A stretch of 41,200 nt of DNA from Roseofilum halophilum BLCC-M91 (GCF_030068445.1 NZ_JAQPOK010000139.1:1-41200); one strand, 5' to 3'; positions 1 through 8,894 are shown, numbered from the stretch's first letter. The notes: a model not told the origin generated them from the sequence alone. Translations and numbers: made by a program.

Positions 1-95
1 TCGATGTTATGAGGTACAGTAATCGAAATGTTCCTTGAGAGTGTTGTCCCATGAAAAGCCTGAAGAATGGGCACTCTAGCGTAAAAAATGGTTTT

Positions 96-123
96 CCCAT
101 TACCCATTACCCATTACCCATTA
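96..123. repeat. Short tandem repeat, 4 x CCCATTA
   Basis: Four perfect head-to-tail copies of the 7-mer CCCATTA are visible. They are followed by a GCGCGAAGCGC palindrome at about 127-137. The array lies inside the broken reading frame of the restriction-modification remnant, so it probably expanded after that locus decayed. It belongs to the short tandem repeat class seen again near 25.5 kb and 32.9 kb. Confidence 0.85.
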
Positions 124-190
124 CCGCGCGAAGCGCTGTAATGACAGATTGAATTGCTTCTTTAATTAATTCTTGACTGGATTTACTCAT
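107..190 (-). pseudogene. N-terminal stub of a gene downstream of the C5 methyltransferase (possible restriction partner)
   Basis: An ATG at 190 on the minus strand lies 5 nt after the stop of the methyltransferase remnant. It opens a frame beginning MSKSSQELIKEAIQSVITAL. The frame then runs into the GCGCGAAGCGC palindrome and the TAATGGG tandem repeat and stops after about 27 codons. A gene starting a few bases after a C5 methyltransferase is often the cognate restriction enzyme, but 20 native residues are too few to identify the family. The stub reading rests on position and on the abrupt switch from protein-like sequence to repeat. Confidence 0.3.
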
Positions 191-195
191 AACTC

Positions 196-626
196 TTAAA
201 ATAAGACTTTAACTAAGGATTGAGCTAAATAATAAACAACCGGCACAGAAACTGCATTACCTAACTGTTTCTTGGCTGTACTCTCTCGCTGGGCAAGCTG
301 AAACCATTCAGGGAAACCTTGTAAGCGGGCATAATCTTGGGCAGAAATAGGTTGGTATTTTTGACGCTGATAAACTCGCTTAATAAATTCCTGTTTATAG
401 CGCTTGGGATCTTGGCAATCAAAACAAATCGTAGCGATATAATCTCTCATTCCAGTAGCAGTTAAGGTTCCAAAGGTGATATTTTTTGCTTCTGTACGGG
501 TTGCTTAGAGACCCCCTCAATAAAATCATAGAGTTTGGGATGTTGATTTAAGGGTTGGGGAAATTGAAACTGATGCTGATTTTCAAGCTGTTGATGAATA
601 CCGACAATAAAACCGCTACAATTCAT
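196..626 (-). pseudogene. C5-cytosine DNA methyltransferase, C-terminal remnant with frameshift
   Basis: The last 84 codons (450 down to 196) carry the family's C-terminal signature: a LQGFPEWF motif followed by KQLGNAVSVPVV, the motif IX/X region that closes the fold of C5 methyltransferases. Upstream, a different minus-strand frame (626 to 462) encodes a target-recognition-like stretch (GFIVGIHQQL, then QFPQPLNQHPKLYDFIEG). The two pieces join only if a frameshift near 505-515 is accepted, because a TAA blocks the downstream frame there. The catalytic half (SAM-binding motif I, the PC motif IV and the ENV motif) is absent, and a stop precedes the fragment near 665. This is a 5'-truncated, frameshifted and surely inactive gene. 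The ATG at 450 should not be taken as a real start. Confidence 0.75.
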
Positions 627-702
627 AGTGTGTGGATTGTAGACAACAACGAAAATATTCCTCGTTTAGTGACTTGCTATATTCTTTAATGGAGCATAGA
701 CT

Positions 703-921
703 ATGAAACTTCTAGATGTGGTTGCCTTACTCGAAAATTTACCAGAAGTTGGACTCTATCGAGGGCAGGTGGGAACCATTGTAGAACAATACGAACCCCA
801 AGTTTTTGAAGTGGAATTTAGCGATAATGACGGGAAAGCCTATGCTATTGAAACCTTAAATGAACATCAACTGATGGTACTGTATCACGATCCGATAAAT
901 CCTGAAAAAGTAGCTGTTTAG
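703..921 (+). CDS. DUF4926 family small protein
   Basis: The 72-residue product reads MKLLDVVALLENLPEVGLYRGQ and continues with GTIVEQYEP, FEVEFSDNDGKAYA and a terminal LMVLYHD. This matches my recollection of DUF4926, small beta-rich proteins frequent in cyanobacterial accessory regions and often beside a DUF6883 gene. No such partner is recognisable downstream. Families of this shape are suspected toxin-antitoxin or immunity-like pairs, but no activity is established here. The ATG at 703 follows TTTAATGGAGCATAGACT, where GGAG gives a plausible ribosome site. It sits between a decayed restriction-modification locus and the giant DUF4157 gene. Confidence 0.7.
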   Translation: MKLLDVVALLENLPEVGLYRGQVGTIVEQYEPQVFEVEFSDNDGKAYAIETLNEHQLMVLYHDPINPEKVAV

Positions 922-1242
922 AGCAATCAATTCTTGTCTGGATTAACACAAACATTTGAGGAGTGCGGCGATCGCTATACCATCCCGGTCTGCTATTTGC
1001 TGGATGGAGATGTTATCATAAAGAATCATTGTCGTACAGTGTATGGCTGCAAAGATTATGCTTGGGGATGGAAACTCACACCATTGCCTAATATAGGTTG
1101 GTTGAGTCTGGCGATCGACTAACGTCTCGTCATTTCTCTAACATTTCATCCAGTATATGGCTATTTTAAGTTCGCTTATCCCCAAATGTTAGGATAGAAT
1201 CTACCTATCTCCTTTATGGGGCCACAAGCGAGATGATCGGCT
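922..1242. other. Intergenic stretch, no convincing gene
   Basis: A 62-codon open frame from a TTG near 934 has no recognisable family, no ribosome site and a composition unlike its neighbours, so I do not call it. The segment must contain the promoter for the DUF4157 gene. A TAGAAT at 1195-1200 could be a -10 element, but no good -35 box precedes it at the right distance. Nothing else stands out. Confidence 0.4.
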
Positions 1243-4200
1243 ATGGCAACGAAAACTAAAACCCAAGTTCCAGTTACTCCGACTCCTGCAACTCCGGCGA
1301 AAAATGCTCTCCCTACACCGAAACCGTTTACGGAGTCTTTGCCGGTTGTGGAGACGGATACGGAGAGTGAAACGGTACAGATGAGCGCCATGAGTGCTAC
1401 GCCTCCAAATGAGGAGGGAACGGGTAAAGGCGATCGCCCCCAACTCTCTCCCCTAGGGTATCAATTCAGTCAAGTTTCCGTAGCTCCGACTCGTACAAAT
1501 CCGGCCCTATTGCAATCTCAAACAGAGGAAGAAGACCGGCCCAAATTTCGCAGAGATGGTACATTCGAGACGAGTCAATCTGTAGAAAAACGGATACAAG
1601 CGAAGCGAAGAAAAGGGCAACCTCTACCCGATCGCACGCGATCGTTTATGGAAGATCGCTTCGGCAATGATTTTAGTCAAGTTAGAATTCATACTGATAG
1701 TACAGCAGTACAACTGAGCCAAGACCTAAAAGCTAAAGCCTTTACCCATGGTCATGATATTTACTTTAATTCCGGGCAATATAACCCCAGTTCAACGGGC
1801 GGTAAACGGCTTTTAGCCCACGAACTGACCCACACCATCCAGCAAAAAGGGGCGACACTGAAACCCAAAATAGCCGAGACTGAACCCACAAAACCCCATA
1901 AAGTTGGTTCAGAACCGGAAAAACTGAATAAAAAAACACAAGAAATTAAGCGAAAACCGTTAGCGAAAACCGTTCAACGTCAAGAAGAAAAAAGTGGTAT
2001 TGATGTTAATTTGAAGCCTTTGGGGGGAAATCTGCAACCCAAAGAAGAATCGAGTGGTATTGATGTTAACCTCAAACCTCTTGCGGATCGCGTGCAACCG
2101 CAGGAAGAACAGAGTGGCATTGATGTTAACCTGAAACCCCTGGCGGCTCAGATCCAGCGAACCAACAGTGATGGGGCGAAGATCCAGACAGAATTAATTG
2201 TAGGTGCAGCAGGCGATCGCTACGAACAAGAAGCAGACCGCATGGCCGATCGCGTCATGGATCGCTCCTCCACCCTACAACAAGACCCAGAACCCGATCG
2301 AGAACCCGAACCTGAAACCAGTGCCGACCTGAACCTCAAACCCCTACAAGAGAGAATACAGCGCGGCAATGGTCGGCCAAAAAGTCGTCGCCCCAAAGCC
2401 ATCCCCTATGCAGCCATTTTAGGCGGCCAGGAAGAAAGCGAAGACGAACAGAACGTAAGTATTACCCTCAAGCGCGAAGACGATGCAGAAGAACCCCCCG
2501 CACCACCCCAGTTACCGGACATCAACACAGATGAACAGAACGTTAACATCACCCTGAAGCCAGAACCCGAACCCATCCATGATGCACCCGCAACCCTGCA
2601 AGCCGATAGCGATGGCTCATTTGAGGCCAGTAGCGGCATAGAACGCACCATTAAGAGTAAAGAAGGGGGCGGCTCCTCCCTACCCAAAGAGACCAAAAGC
2701 TTCATGGAATCTCGCTTTAACAACGACTTTAGCGGGGTTCGCGTCCATACCGATAGTGACTCGGTGCAGATGAACAAAGACCTGGGCGCGAAAGCCTTTA
2801 CTCACAAGAAAGATATCTATTTTAATTCCGGACAATATAACCCCACCTCTACCGGTGGCAAACATTTACTCGCCCACGAACTCACCCACACCATCCAACA
2901 AACCGGCCCCAGTGTGAAAACTCAGCCGGATATTCAGAAAGAAGGGGATGAAGACACCAGTGAAGACACCAGTGAAGACAAGAGTGAGGACACCAGTGAA
3001 GACAAGAGTGAGGACAAGAGTGCAGATGATAGTGAAGACAAGAAAAGTATCAGCGAAGTCGATGAAAAGACCACGGAAATTAGCGACGATGACTATAGTG
3101 AAGACGACATTGAAAAATTAGATAAAGATGCTGCCAAGACCGAGCAAGACGTAGAAAAAGATAAGGAAAAAAAACAAGATGATGGCAAAGGAGATAAAAA
3201 AGAGAAAGAGGATGAGGATCAACCAAAAGATGAAGTAGCCCCTCAAGAAACCGATGACTCTAGCGAGCCGGATGTTACGGAAGACCTAAAAAAACAAGCG
3301 CCTCCACCTCCTCCAGACGACACAGCCGCTCCTGTTCCTGTCCCTGATGTGGTTCCCGGCCAGGTTCCCGACGACCCCCACCAGAACCCGGCATTCCTGG
3401 CAGTTACTGGGCAAATTGAACAACAGGGGACAGAGTTTTCTAAGCATGATGACCCCAAACAGGAAGCGGTGGAAGTTCAGGACGCAGTAGTGGATGAAAA
3501 CCAAGCTGACCGCAAAGCCAAGGAAAGGAAAGGTGACACAGCCGCCAGTCAAGACCCGGCAACGTTTGACCGAGAAGCCTTTGTACAGAACCTGTTCGCG
3601 GCTTTGGGTATTGAAGAACCCAAGAGTATGAAGGAAGTCGAAAGTGGTGGAGGCGTTGGTAAGGAAGCAGAAGCCACCATTGACAAGGAAGTGGGTTCGG
3701 CGACAACTGATGCGGGTGGAGGAATGCCAGAGGCTGCCCAAGCGCCCCCAGAGATGAAAGACGAGGATATTAAGCCGGTTAAGGAGATCGAGGGGGTTGA
3801 AGACAAGATTAATGATATGCAGGATGTTGTTCCTGAAGTGGATAAGGCTGCTCCCCCAGAGACTTCTACGGAGAAGGTAGAAGATAAGTTAACGGAACAG
3901 CAGGAGGGGTTAAAGGAAACATTTGGGGATTTTGGCCAGGCGAAGTTGATGGTGGGCGGGCCCCAGGATCGGTATGAGGTGGAAGCCGATCGCATGGCGG
4001 ATACGGTGATGGAGATGCCCGATCCCCAACCGGTGCAAGCGAAAACCATTGAAGCGTCAGATGTAGGGGCGGGTTCCGTAGGGGCGGGTTCTGTAGGGGC
4101 GGGTTCTGTAGGGGCGGGTTCCGTAGGGGCGGGTTCCGTAGGGGCGGGTTCTGTAGGGGCGGGTTCTGTAGGGGCGGGTTCCGTAGGGGCGGGTTCTGTA

Positions 4201-7200
4201 GGGGCGGGTTCTGTAGGGGCGGGTTTGAAACCCGCCCCTACGGAAATGGATATTACCCGACAGATCCTGCGAGCGAAGACCTTAGCCGAAACGATCCATC
4301 GCTCTCCCCAGTGGATTTTGCAACGGGAAAAGGAGGTGGAACCGGAGAAAGCCGAATCGGTGGATCTGGGGACGGGGACGGGGAAAAGCCTGACGACGAA
4401 AGATATGGAAACCTTCAGCGATCCGGCATTTGGAGGAGATAAGGCGCTGCAAGGGTTGCAGGAGACGGAGAAATTTAGTCAAGAAGGGCCGGAAGATTTC
4501 CGCAAAGAGGAAGAAGGGGCGATCGCCGATACCAAAACGCGCAACCAAGAAAAATCGCAACAAACCACGCAAGCGATGAAAGATCAGCGCCTCCAAACCA
4601 TGACGGACATGACCACCAAGAAAGAGGAAACCAAGGGTACAAATGAAGCGGCGCGGCTGAAAATTACGGAAGAGCTAAATGCCATTTATACCGAATCTCA
4701 AGCCAAAGTAGATGGCATCCTAGCAGAGATGGATGGGGAAGTCCAACGCAGAATGGCACTGGGGAAAAAGGTTGCTCGCCGCGCCTTTGAGATCGTGCAA
4801 AAAGCCGCCTTCAAAAAATGGCAGAAAAATTATTACTACCATCGCCACGGCATTAAAATTAAAATTTTCTGGAAAAAATTCAAGATTTTCAATATTTTCC
4901 TGTGGGCCAAAGAAAAGCTATTTACCGGACTCCCGGATGAAGTCAATCAAATCTATAGCGATGCCAGAGAAGTTTACGTCAACTTCTTAAGACAGTCCAT
5001 TGCTGGAGATGCTGGTTTTAAGCCCAAAGTCGAAACAGGCGAAGTTAAAGCCGTTCTCGGAAAAGTATCTGGGCTATACGAACAACTGGCTCCCAATGCG
5101 ATCGCGCCCTACGTGGAACAGAAAATGCTCGAAGCAAAGGCTGCCATTGACGAAGGAAAGTCCAAATTTCAGGCAGCCGTAGACAAACTCGGCCCAGAAG
5201 AAAAGCAACTAGCAGAAGGCGCGATTTCTAATATTCAAGGGCAATTTGATAATCTAGAAAACAATGTTAAATCCTATCAAGACAACTTAGTTAACGACAT
5301 TACCGAAAGTTATAAACAAGGCTTAAAAGAAATTGATGACCGCATAGAAGCCCTCAAAGCCGCGAACCAAGGGTTAGTACAGAAAGCCTTAGCCTTTATT
5401 GGAGATGTCATCAAAGCCATTCTTAAAGCGCTTTTGACTCCAATTAAATGGATTTTATCTAAATTTGGAGTCGATAGTGCAGTTTTAGATGCCATTATTG
5501 ACGATCCCGGTGGATTTATGAGCAACTTCTTCACCGGACTCAAAGATGGCTTTCTCAATTTCGCCAAAAATTTCCCCAAACATTTTCTTAATGGTTTAGT
5601 TGAATGGCTATTTGGCAATATCGGCCCGATTAAACTCCCCGCCAAATTTGACCTCGCCGGATTTTTCGATATCTTCATGCAGGTAATGGGATTTACCAAA
5701 GATGCTATTTTTGCGATTGCATCTGAGGTTTTTGGTTCTGATATTGTCGGTGTGATTGAATCTGCAATTGAAGGAGCGAATATTGATGAAATCATCGACG
5801 GTATGGAAGAAAAAACAGCCACTATTGTTGAGTTGTTTTATACTTTAATCACCAAGGGAGTAGCAGCAGCTTGGAATTTCCTCGGCGATGTCATTGACGA
5901 GATGAAAACACTGTTCATCAAAGAACTGACCATAATGGTCAGCATTGAAGTAGTTAAAGCTGCCATTACCTGGTTAATTGGAACACTCAATCCAGCAGCA
6001 GGAATTGTCAAAATTATTAAGGCGATCGTTGATGTTATAATTTGGTTTGCCCAAAACTACGAACACATAGTTGAATTAATTAAAACCATTTTTGCCGGTT
6101 TGTCAATGATTGCCAAGGGAGATACGGCTGGTTTTTCCAAATCAATAGAACTGGTGTTAGCGGGATTAATTCCAATTGCACTCGGATTTTTAGCCACTTT
6201 AATTGGGTTAGGCGGTATAGCTAATAAGATTCGCAAAATCCTGGATAAAATCACAGGCCCTTTCCGCAAAGGCTTGAAAAAAATGTTTGAGAAAGTCGCA
6301 GCGCCATTTAAGAAAGCATTCGGCAAAGCAAAGGCCTGGGGTGCGAAGAAATATAACTCAGCTAAGGAAAAAGCTAAGGCAGTTAAAAATAAAGCTAAAG
6401 AAAAGTTTACTCCTAAGAAGAAAAAGGAGACAGAAAAAACTGAGAAGCAAAAACAAAAAGACGAATATAAGCGTAAGGTCAAGCAGCAGAAGACTGAAGT
6501 CAAGCAAATGATTTCTGAGGGAGAGGGTGAAGGAGAAAAGCTGATTACGAACAAGCGCGACCCCAAAGATGTCAAAAAAGGAGCGAAAAATATTAAATCT
6601 TCAGTAGAAAAAGGAAAAGAGTTTGCTGAAGTAAAAGATGTGAAAGTAAAGAGTGGTTTTGGAGGAAAATACAGTAATAAATATACGTTAACGGGGACGA
6701 TTAAGAAGCTGAAAATTCCTAAAAAGAGTTCTAAAACTGCTAGTCGTCAACCGATGGCTGGCAATTCCACAATTCCCCAAGAAGCATTGCAAACAGAATT
6801 ACCGCCTTTGGTTCAGCTTCGTGCAGTGCCCTTGAAAAAGCTACAACGGAAGAAAGATAAATGGAAAGATAAGAAGAAAAAGTTGATTGTTGACGACCAA
6901 TCTACATCCAGTAAATTTGTCCTGAAAGCCAAACTGATCGATGAAGGTGAAGTTCTGACTAAGTTAGCCAGGGATATTGAGAAGAAAGCTCGCAGAATTA
7001 AGGATAAGAAACCGGTCACTTATTTCAAAGGACTATTGCCCAAGTACAAGAAACAGTATGACCTGACGAGTATTGATATAGATGATAAGACGGGGTTGAT
7101 GGATAAATTCGATCGCGAAATCGAATATGAAATTACCGCCAAAGTGCCACCCCAGGAGAAGAAGAAAGCCAGTCGTAAAGAGGCTTCGGGCAGACTCGCG

Positions 7201-8415
7201 GCTCCGGTTAGTCACTCGATTGAACAACGCATTCAGCGATCGCAAGGAAAAGGCGAGAGTCTCAGCCATACCGTCCGCGAACCCATGGAACAAGCCTTTG
7301 GTGTAGACTTTAGCGGAGTTAGAATTCATCGCCAAACAGAAGGCGATACCCTCAGTCGCTCCCTCAACGCCAAAGCCTTCACTACCGGACAAGATATCTA
7401 CTTTCGCAGCAACACCTATCGTCCCGATACCTCCTCCGGAAGCCACCTCATTGCCCACGAACTCACCCATGTTGTGCAACAATCGGGTCATAAACCCCAA
7501 GTCCAGCGCAGTCCCTTCTTCCCCCAAAACCTGGTACAGCGTCAAGGCGACGGGCCGCCTCCCAAACCCCTATTCAGTCATCTAGGGAGCGATCGCATTA
7601 TTCAGCGCGATGAAGACGGAGACCTGGATCTGAGCCAGACTGCCGTTGTTGCTGGAGCGGTTGCCGTAGGAACCGCCGCCAAAGTGATGGAAAGTTCCTC
7701 CAGCCTGAAAACAGATGTAGATGTCTATAAAGATATCAGCAAGAAAAAAGGCACAATGGAAGTCTTTGTGCGGGTGCAGAAACCCCAATACCAAAGTACC
7801 CCAGAACAGCAAATGGCAGACATGGCCGATGATAGTGAAGGCATTCCCGAATTTACCCGCACCTTAATCGCCAAACATATTGAAACCATTCTCCGCCAAG
7901 ACCCTACCAGAGAAGTCGTAGAGAAAAAACTACCAGAAGTCGCCCTCAAGTTTGACCTCGATCTAGTCAAGATAGCAGGCTATACCGAAATTGGTGCCAG
8001 TAGCTTTGAGTATAAAGTTTTAGCCCAAGGCAATCCCAAAGCCGTCGCCAAGAAAAAAATCGAAGACATGCTGAAAAAAATGGCTAAAATGGGTGGTGCT
8101 AAAGCACAATCTTCTCCACCCCAACAGGATGGGACAACGGAACTACCCCCCAAACCTGCACCGCAAGAAGCGACTACCGATAAATCTAAATCAGAGGCAA
8201 GTCCAGACACCGATACCTCAGATCGAGATCAAGCAACTCCATCCACTCCAGAATCCCAAAAAGCCAAAACCACCCAAGTTAAACCTGCCGGTACACCAGA
8301 CGGAGCAGATACTGCCAGCGCTCAACCTCTCAGCACCAAAACCCAAATTAAACCCGGAGGCGATCCTAAAACCCTATTTGTCATCGCTCGCGTCGATCCC
8401 GAAGACAAAAAATGA
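1243..8415 (+). CDS. Giant protein with three DUF4157 domains, contractile-injection-system type
   Basis: The product is 2390 residues long. Three DUF4157 domains end in an HELTH zinc-metallopeptidase-like motif at residues 193-197, 545-549 and 2072-2076. The first two are close copies (both contain KAFTH, DIYFNSGQYNP and LLAHELTHTIQQ); the third is divergent. Two D-RYE-EADRMAD motifs (from residues 325 and 909) are also typical of this family. In order the protein has: an N-terminal Pro/Thr-rich tail, DUF4157 no. 1, three 20-residue repeats containing SGIDVNLKPL (about 248-307), DUF4157 no. 2, an acidic SEDTSEDK-repeat region (about 570-605), a (VGAGS)10 tract (941-990), a charged helical region, a long hydrophobic/amphipathic module (about 1383-1683, including FLATLIGLGGIANKIRKIL), a Lys-rich region and DUF4157 no. 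3 near the C terminus. The hydrophobic module resembles the tape-measure-like segment of proteins encoded in eCIS loci. Known family role: DUF4157 proteins are candidate cargo or assembly proteins of extracellular contractile injection systems. No CIS structural genes are in the window. There is no clear ribosome site at the ATG. Confidence 0.85.
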   Translation: MATKTKTQVPVTPTPATPAKNALPTPKPFTESLPVVETDTESETVQMSAMSATPPNEEGTGKGDRPQLSPLGYQFSQVSVAPTRTNPALLQSQTEEEDRPKFRRDGTFETSQSVEKRIQAKRRKGQPLPDRTRSFMEDRFGNDFSQVRIHTDSTAVQLSQDLKAKAFTHGHDIYFNSGQYNPSSTGGKRLLAHELTHTIQQKGATLKPKIAETEPTKPHKVGSEPEKLNKKTQEIKRKPLAKTVQRQEEKSGIDVNLKPLGGNLQPKEESSGIDVNLKPLADRVQPQEEQSGIDVNLKPLAAQIQRTNSDGAKIQTELIVGAAGDRYEQEADRMADRVMDRSSTLQQDPEPDREPEPETSADLNLKPLQERIQRGNGRPKSRRPKAIPYAAILGGQEESEDEQNVSITLKREDDAEEPPAPPQLPDINTDEQNVNITLKPEPEPIHDAPATLQADSDGSFEASSGIERTIKSKEGGGSSLPKETKSFMESRFNNDFSGVRVHTDSDSVQMNKDLGAKAFTHKKDIYFNSGQYNPTSTGGKHLLAHELTHTIQQTGPSVKTQPDIQKEGDEDTSEDTSEDKSEDTSEDKSEDKSADDSEDKKSISEVDEKTTEISDDDYSEDDIEKLDKDAAKTEQDVEKDKEKKQDDGKGDKKEKEDEDQPKDEVAPQETDDSSEPDVTEDLKKQAPPPPPDDTAAPVPVPDVVPGQVPDDPHQNPAFLAVTGQIEQQGTEFSKHDDPKQEAVEVQDAVVDENQADRKAKERKGDTAASQDPATFDREAFVQNLFAALGIEEPKSMKEVESGGGVGKEAEATIDKEVGSATTDAGGGMPEAAQAPPEMKDEDIKPVKEIEGVEDKINDMQDVVPEVDKAAPPETSTEKVEDKLTEQQEGLKETFGDFGQAKLMVGGPQDRYEVEADRMADTVMEMPDPQPVQAKTIEASDVGAGSVGAGSVGAGSVGAGSVGAGSVGAGSVGAGSVGAGSVGAGSVGAGSVGAGLKPAPTEMDITRQILRAKTLAETIHRSPQWILQREKEVEPEKAESVDLGTGTGKSLTTKDMETFSDPAFGGDKALQGLQETEKFSQEGPEDFRKEEEGAIADTKTRNQEKSQQTTQAMKDQRLQTMTDMTTKKEETKGTNEAARLKITEELNAIYTESQAKVDGILAEMDGEVQRRMALGKKVARRAFEIVQKAAFKKWQKNYYYHRHGIKIKIFWKKFKIFNIFLWAKEKLFTGLPDEVNQIYSDAREVYVNFLRQSIAGDAGFKPKVETGEVKAVLGKVSGLYEQLAPNAIAPYVEQKMLEAKAAIDEGKSKFQAAVDKLGPEEKQLAEGAISNIQGQFDNLENNVKSYQDNLVNDITESYKQGLKEIDDRIEALKAANQGLVQKALAFIGDVIKAILKALLTPIKWILSKFGVDSAVLDAIIDDPGGFMSNFFTGLKDGFLNFAKNFPKHFLNGLVEWLFGNIGPIKLPAKFDLAGFFDIFMQVMGFTKDAIFAIASEVFGSDIVGVIESAIEGANIDEIIDGMEEKTATIVELFYTLITKGVAAAWNFLGDVIDEMKTLFIKELTIMVSIEVVKAAITWLIGTLNPAAGIVKIIKAIVDVIIWFAQNYEHIVELIKTIFAGLSMIAKGDTAGFSKSIELVLAGLIPIALGFLATLIGLGGIANKIRKILDKITGPFRKGLKKMFEKVAAPFKKAFGKAKAWGAKKYNSAKEKAKAVKNKAKEKFTPKKKKETEKTEKQKQKDEYKRKVKQQKTEVKQMISEGEGEGEKLITNKRDPKDVKKGAKNIKSSVEKGKEFAEVKDVKVKSGFGGKYSNKYTLTGTIKKLKIPKKSSKTASRQPMAGNSTIPQEALQTELPPLVQLRAVPLKKLQRKKDKWKDKKKKLIVDDQSTSSKFVLKAKLIDEGEVLTKLARDIEKKARRIKDKKPVTYFKGLLPKYKKQYDLTSIDIDDKTGLMDKFDREIEYEITAKVPPQEKKKASRKEASGRLAAPVSHSIEQRIQRSQGKGESLSHTVREPMEQAFGVDFSGVRIHRQTEGDTLSRSLNAKAFTTGQDIYFRSNTYRPDTSSGSHLIAHELTHVVQQSGHKPQVQRSPFFPQNLVQRQGDGPPPKPLFSHLGSDRIIQRDEDGDLDLSQTAVVAGAVAVGTAAKVMESSSSLKTDVDVYKDISKKKGTMEVFVRVQKPQYQSTPEQQMADMADDSEGIPEFTRTLIAKHIETILRQDPTREVVEKKLPEVALKFDLDLVKIAGYTEIGASSFEYKVLAQGNPKAVAKKKIEDMLKKMAKMGGAKAQSSPPQQDGTTELPPKPAPQEATTDKSKSEASPDTDTSDRDQATPSTPESQKAKTTQVKPAGTPDGADTASAQPLSTKTQIKPGGDPKTLFVIARVDPEDKK
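4063..4241 (+). repeat. In-frame array: 10 x 15-nt GTAGGGGCGGGTTCY plus terminal 29-nt palindrome
   Basis: Ten head-to-tail copies of a 15-nt unit (GTAGGGGCGGGTTC followed by T or C) start at 4063 and repeat every 15 nt. They end in a complete 29-nt palindrome at 4213-4241. Inside the DUF4157 gene this encodes VGAGS ten times, then VGAGLKPAPT. The identical palindrome forms the core of the MITEs at 16222 and 19804 (16267-16295, and 19849-19877 with one central base changed). The unit length is a multiple of three, so any copy-number change keeps the frame. Confidence 0.95.
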
Positions 8416-8429
8416 CACTTCTAGGTCTA

Positions 8430-8546
8430 ATACCATTTCTCTTTAAGTTTGCACTTAATCACTGTGGATTCTTCGGGTGCGTTAGCGACAGCGTAACGCA
8501 CCCTACAGCAAGGAATATTAAACGCATCATCATAGAGAAATGGTAT
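8430..8546. mobile_element. MITE-like element with 13-bp perfect terminal inverted repeats
   Basis: ATACCATTTCTCT at 8430-8442 is repeated as its exact reverse complement at 8534-8546, enclosing 117 bp in total. The interior holds a second palindrome near 8477-8506 (GTGCGTTAGC, then GCGTAACGCACC). It has no coding capacity of its own. It begins 15 nt after the stop of the DUF4157 gene and abuts a gene remnant, so it probably inserted into or beside that gene. The same terminal sequence recurs at 19977-19989 without an obvious partner end. Confidence 0.7.
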
Positions 8547-8711
8547 CAGTTAAGGTTTCAGGGCGGACGCAAGTTTTTGGACACTGTTACCCGCATCAAT
8601 GATTTTCGGAATACCTATATCGCCCACCAGGAACAAGAGTTGACGGATAAAAACCTGGCTGAACAGGAACTCAAGATCTCGATCGAGGCATTGCACAGGA
8701 TTGGAAAGTGA
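8547..8711 (+). pseudogene. C-terminal remnant of a HEPN-like gene
   Basis: After the MITE end, about 53 codons read FQGGRKFLDTVTRINDFRNT followed by YIAHQEQELTD and a helical tail, ending at TGA 8709-8711. The R-DFRN-Y-AHQ pattern resembles HEPN-type helical ends found on some cyanobacterial restriction or helicase proteins; this assignment is from memory. The open frame extends upstream through the MITE to 8412, but that part is element sequence and not protein. The remainder of the gene is missing. Its position directly before the helicase operon suggests it once belonged to the same island. Confidence 0.4.
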
Positions 8712-8739
8712 TTGACTATCCAGAAAATGTCGGTATAAT
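8712..8739 (+). promoter_or_regulatory. Sigma70-type promoter for the defence operon
   Basis: TTGACT at 8712-8717 and a perfect TATAAT at 8734-8739 are separated by 16 nt. Transcription would start near 8746, giving an untranslated leader of about 150 nt before the helicase ATG at 8895. The box overlaps the end of the upstream remnant, so it is probably the operon's own promoter. No operator or repressor gene is evident. Confidence 0.6.
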
Positions 8740-8894
8740 AAATAGTTATCCCTACTGACGCTGTGGGTTAGTTAAGCGTGTTCCTCCCGTTGTCAAGATC
8801 TTGGGCTATAAAAAGAACAGAGCGCATCTGAACGTCGAGGAACGGTGAACGTCCGACTTGTCACAAAGATTCTATTACCGAAAACTCATAGCCT

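Noticed and set aside
934-1122. Open frame of 62 codons from a TTG after the DUF4926 gene
   Set aside because: There is no ribosome site, no recognisable family and no fit to the DUF6883-type partner expected beside DUF4926.
4063-4241. Possible CRISPR array (regular repeats)
   Set aside because: The repeats are 15 nt head to tail without spacers and are translated in frame, so this is a coding tandem repeat.
8412-8711. A complete 99-residue gene starting at ATG 8412
   Set aside because: The first half is MITE sequence with terminal inverted repeats; only the last 53 or so codons look like protein.
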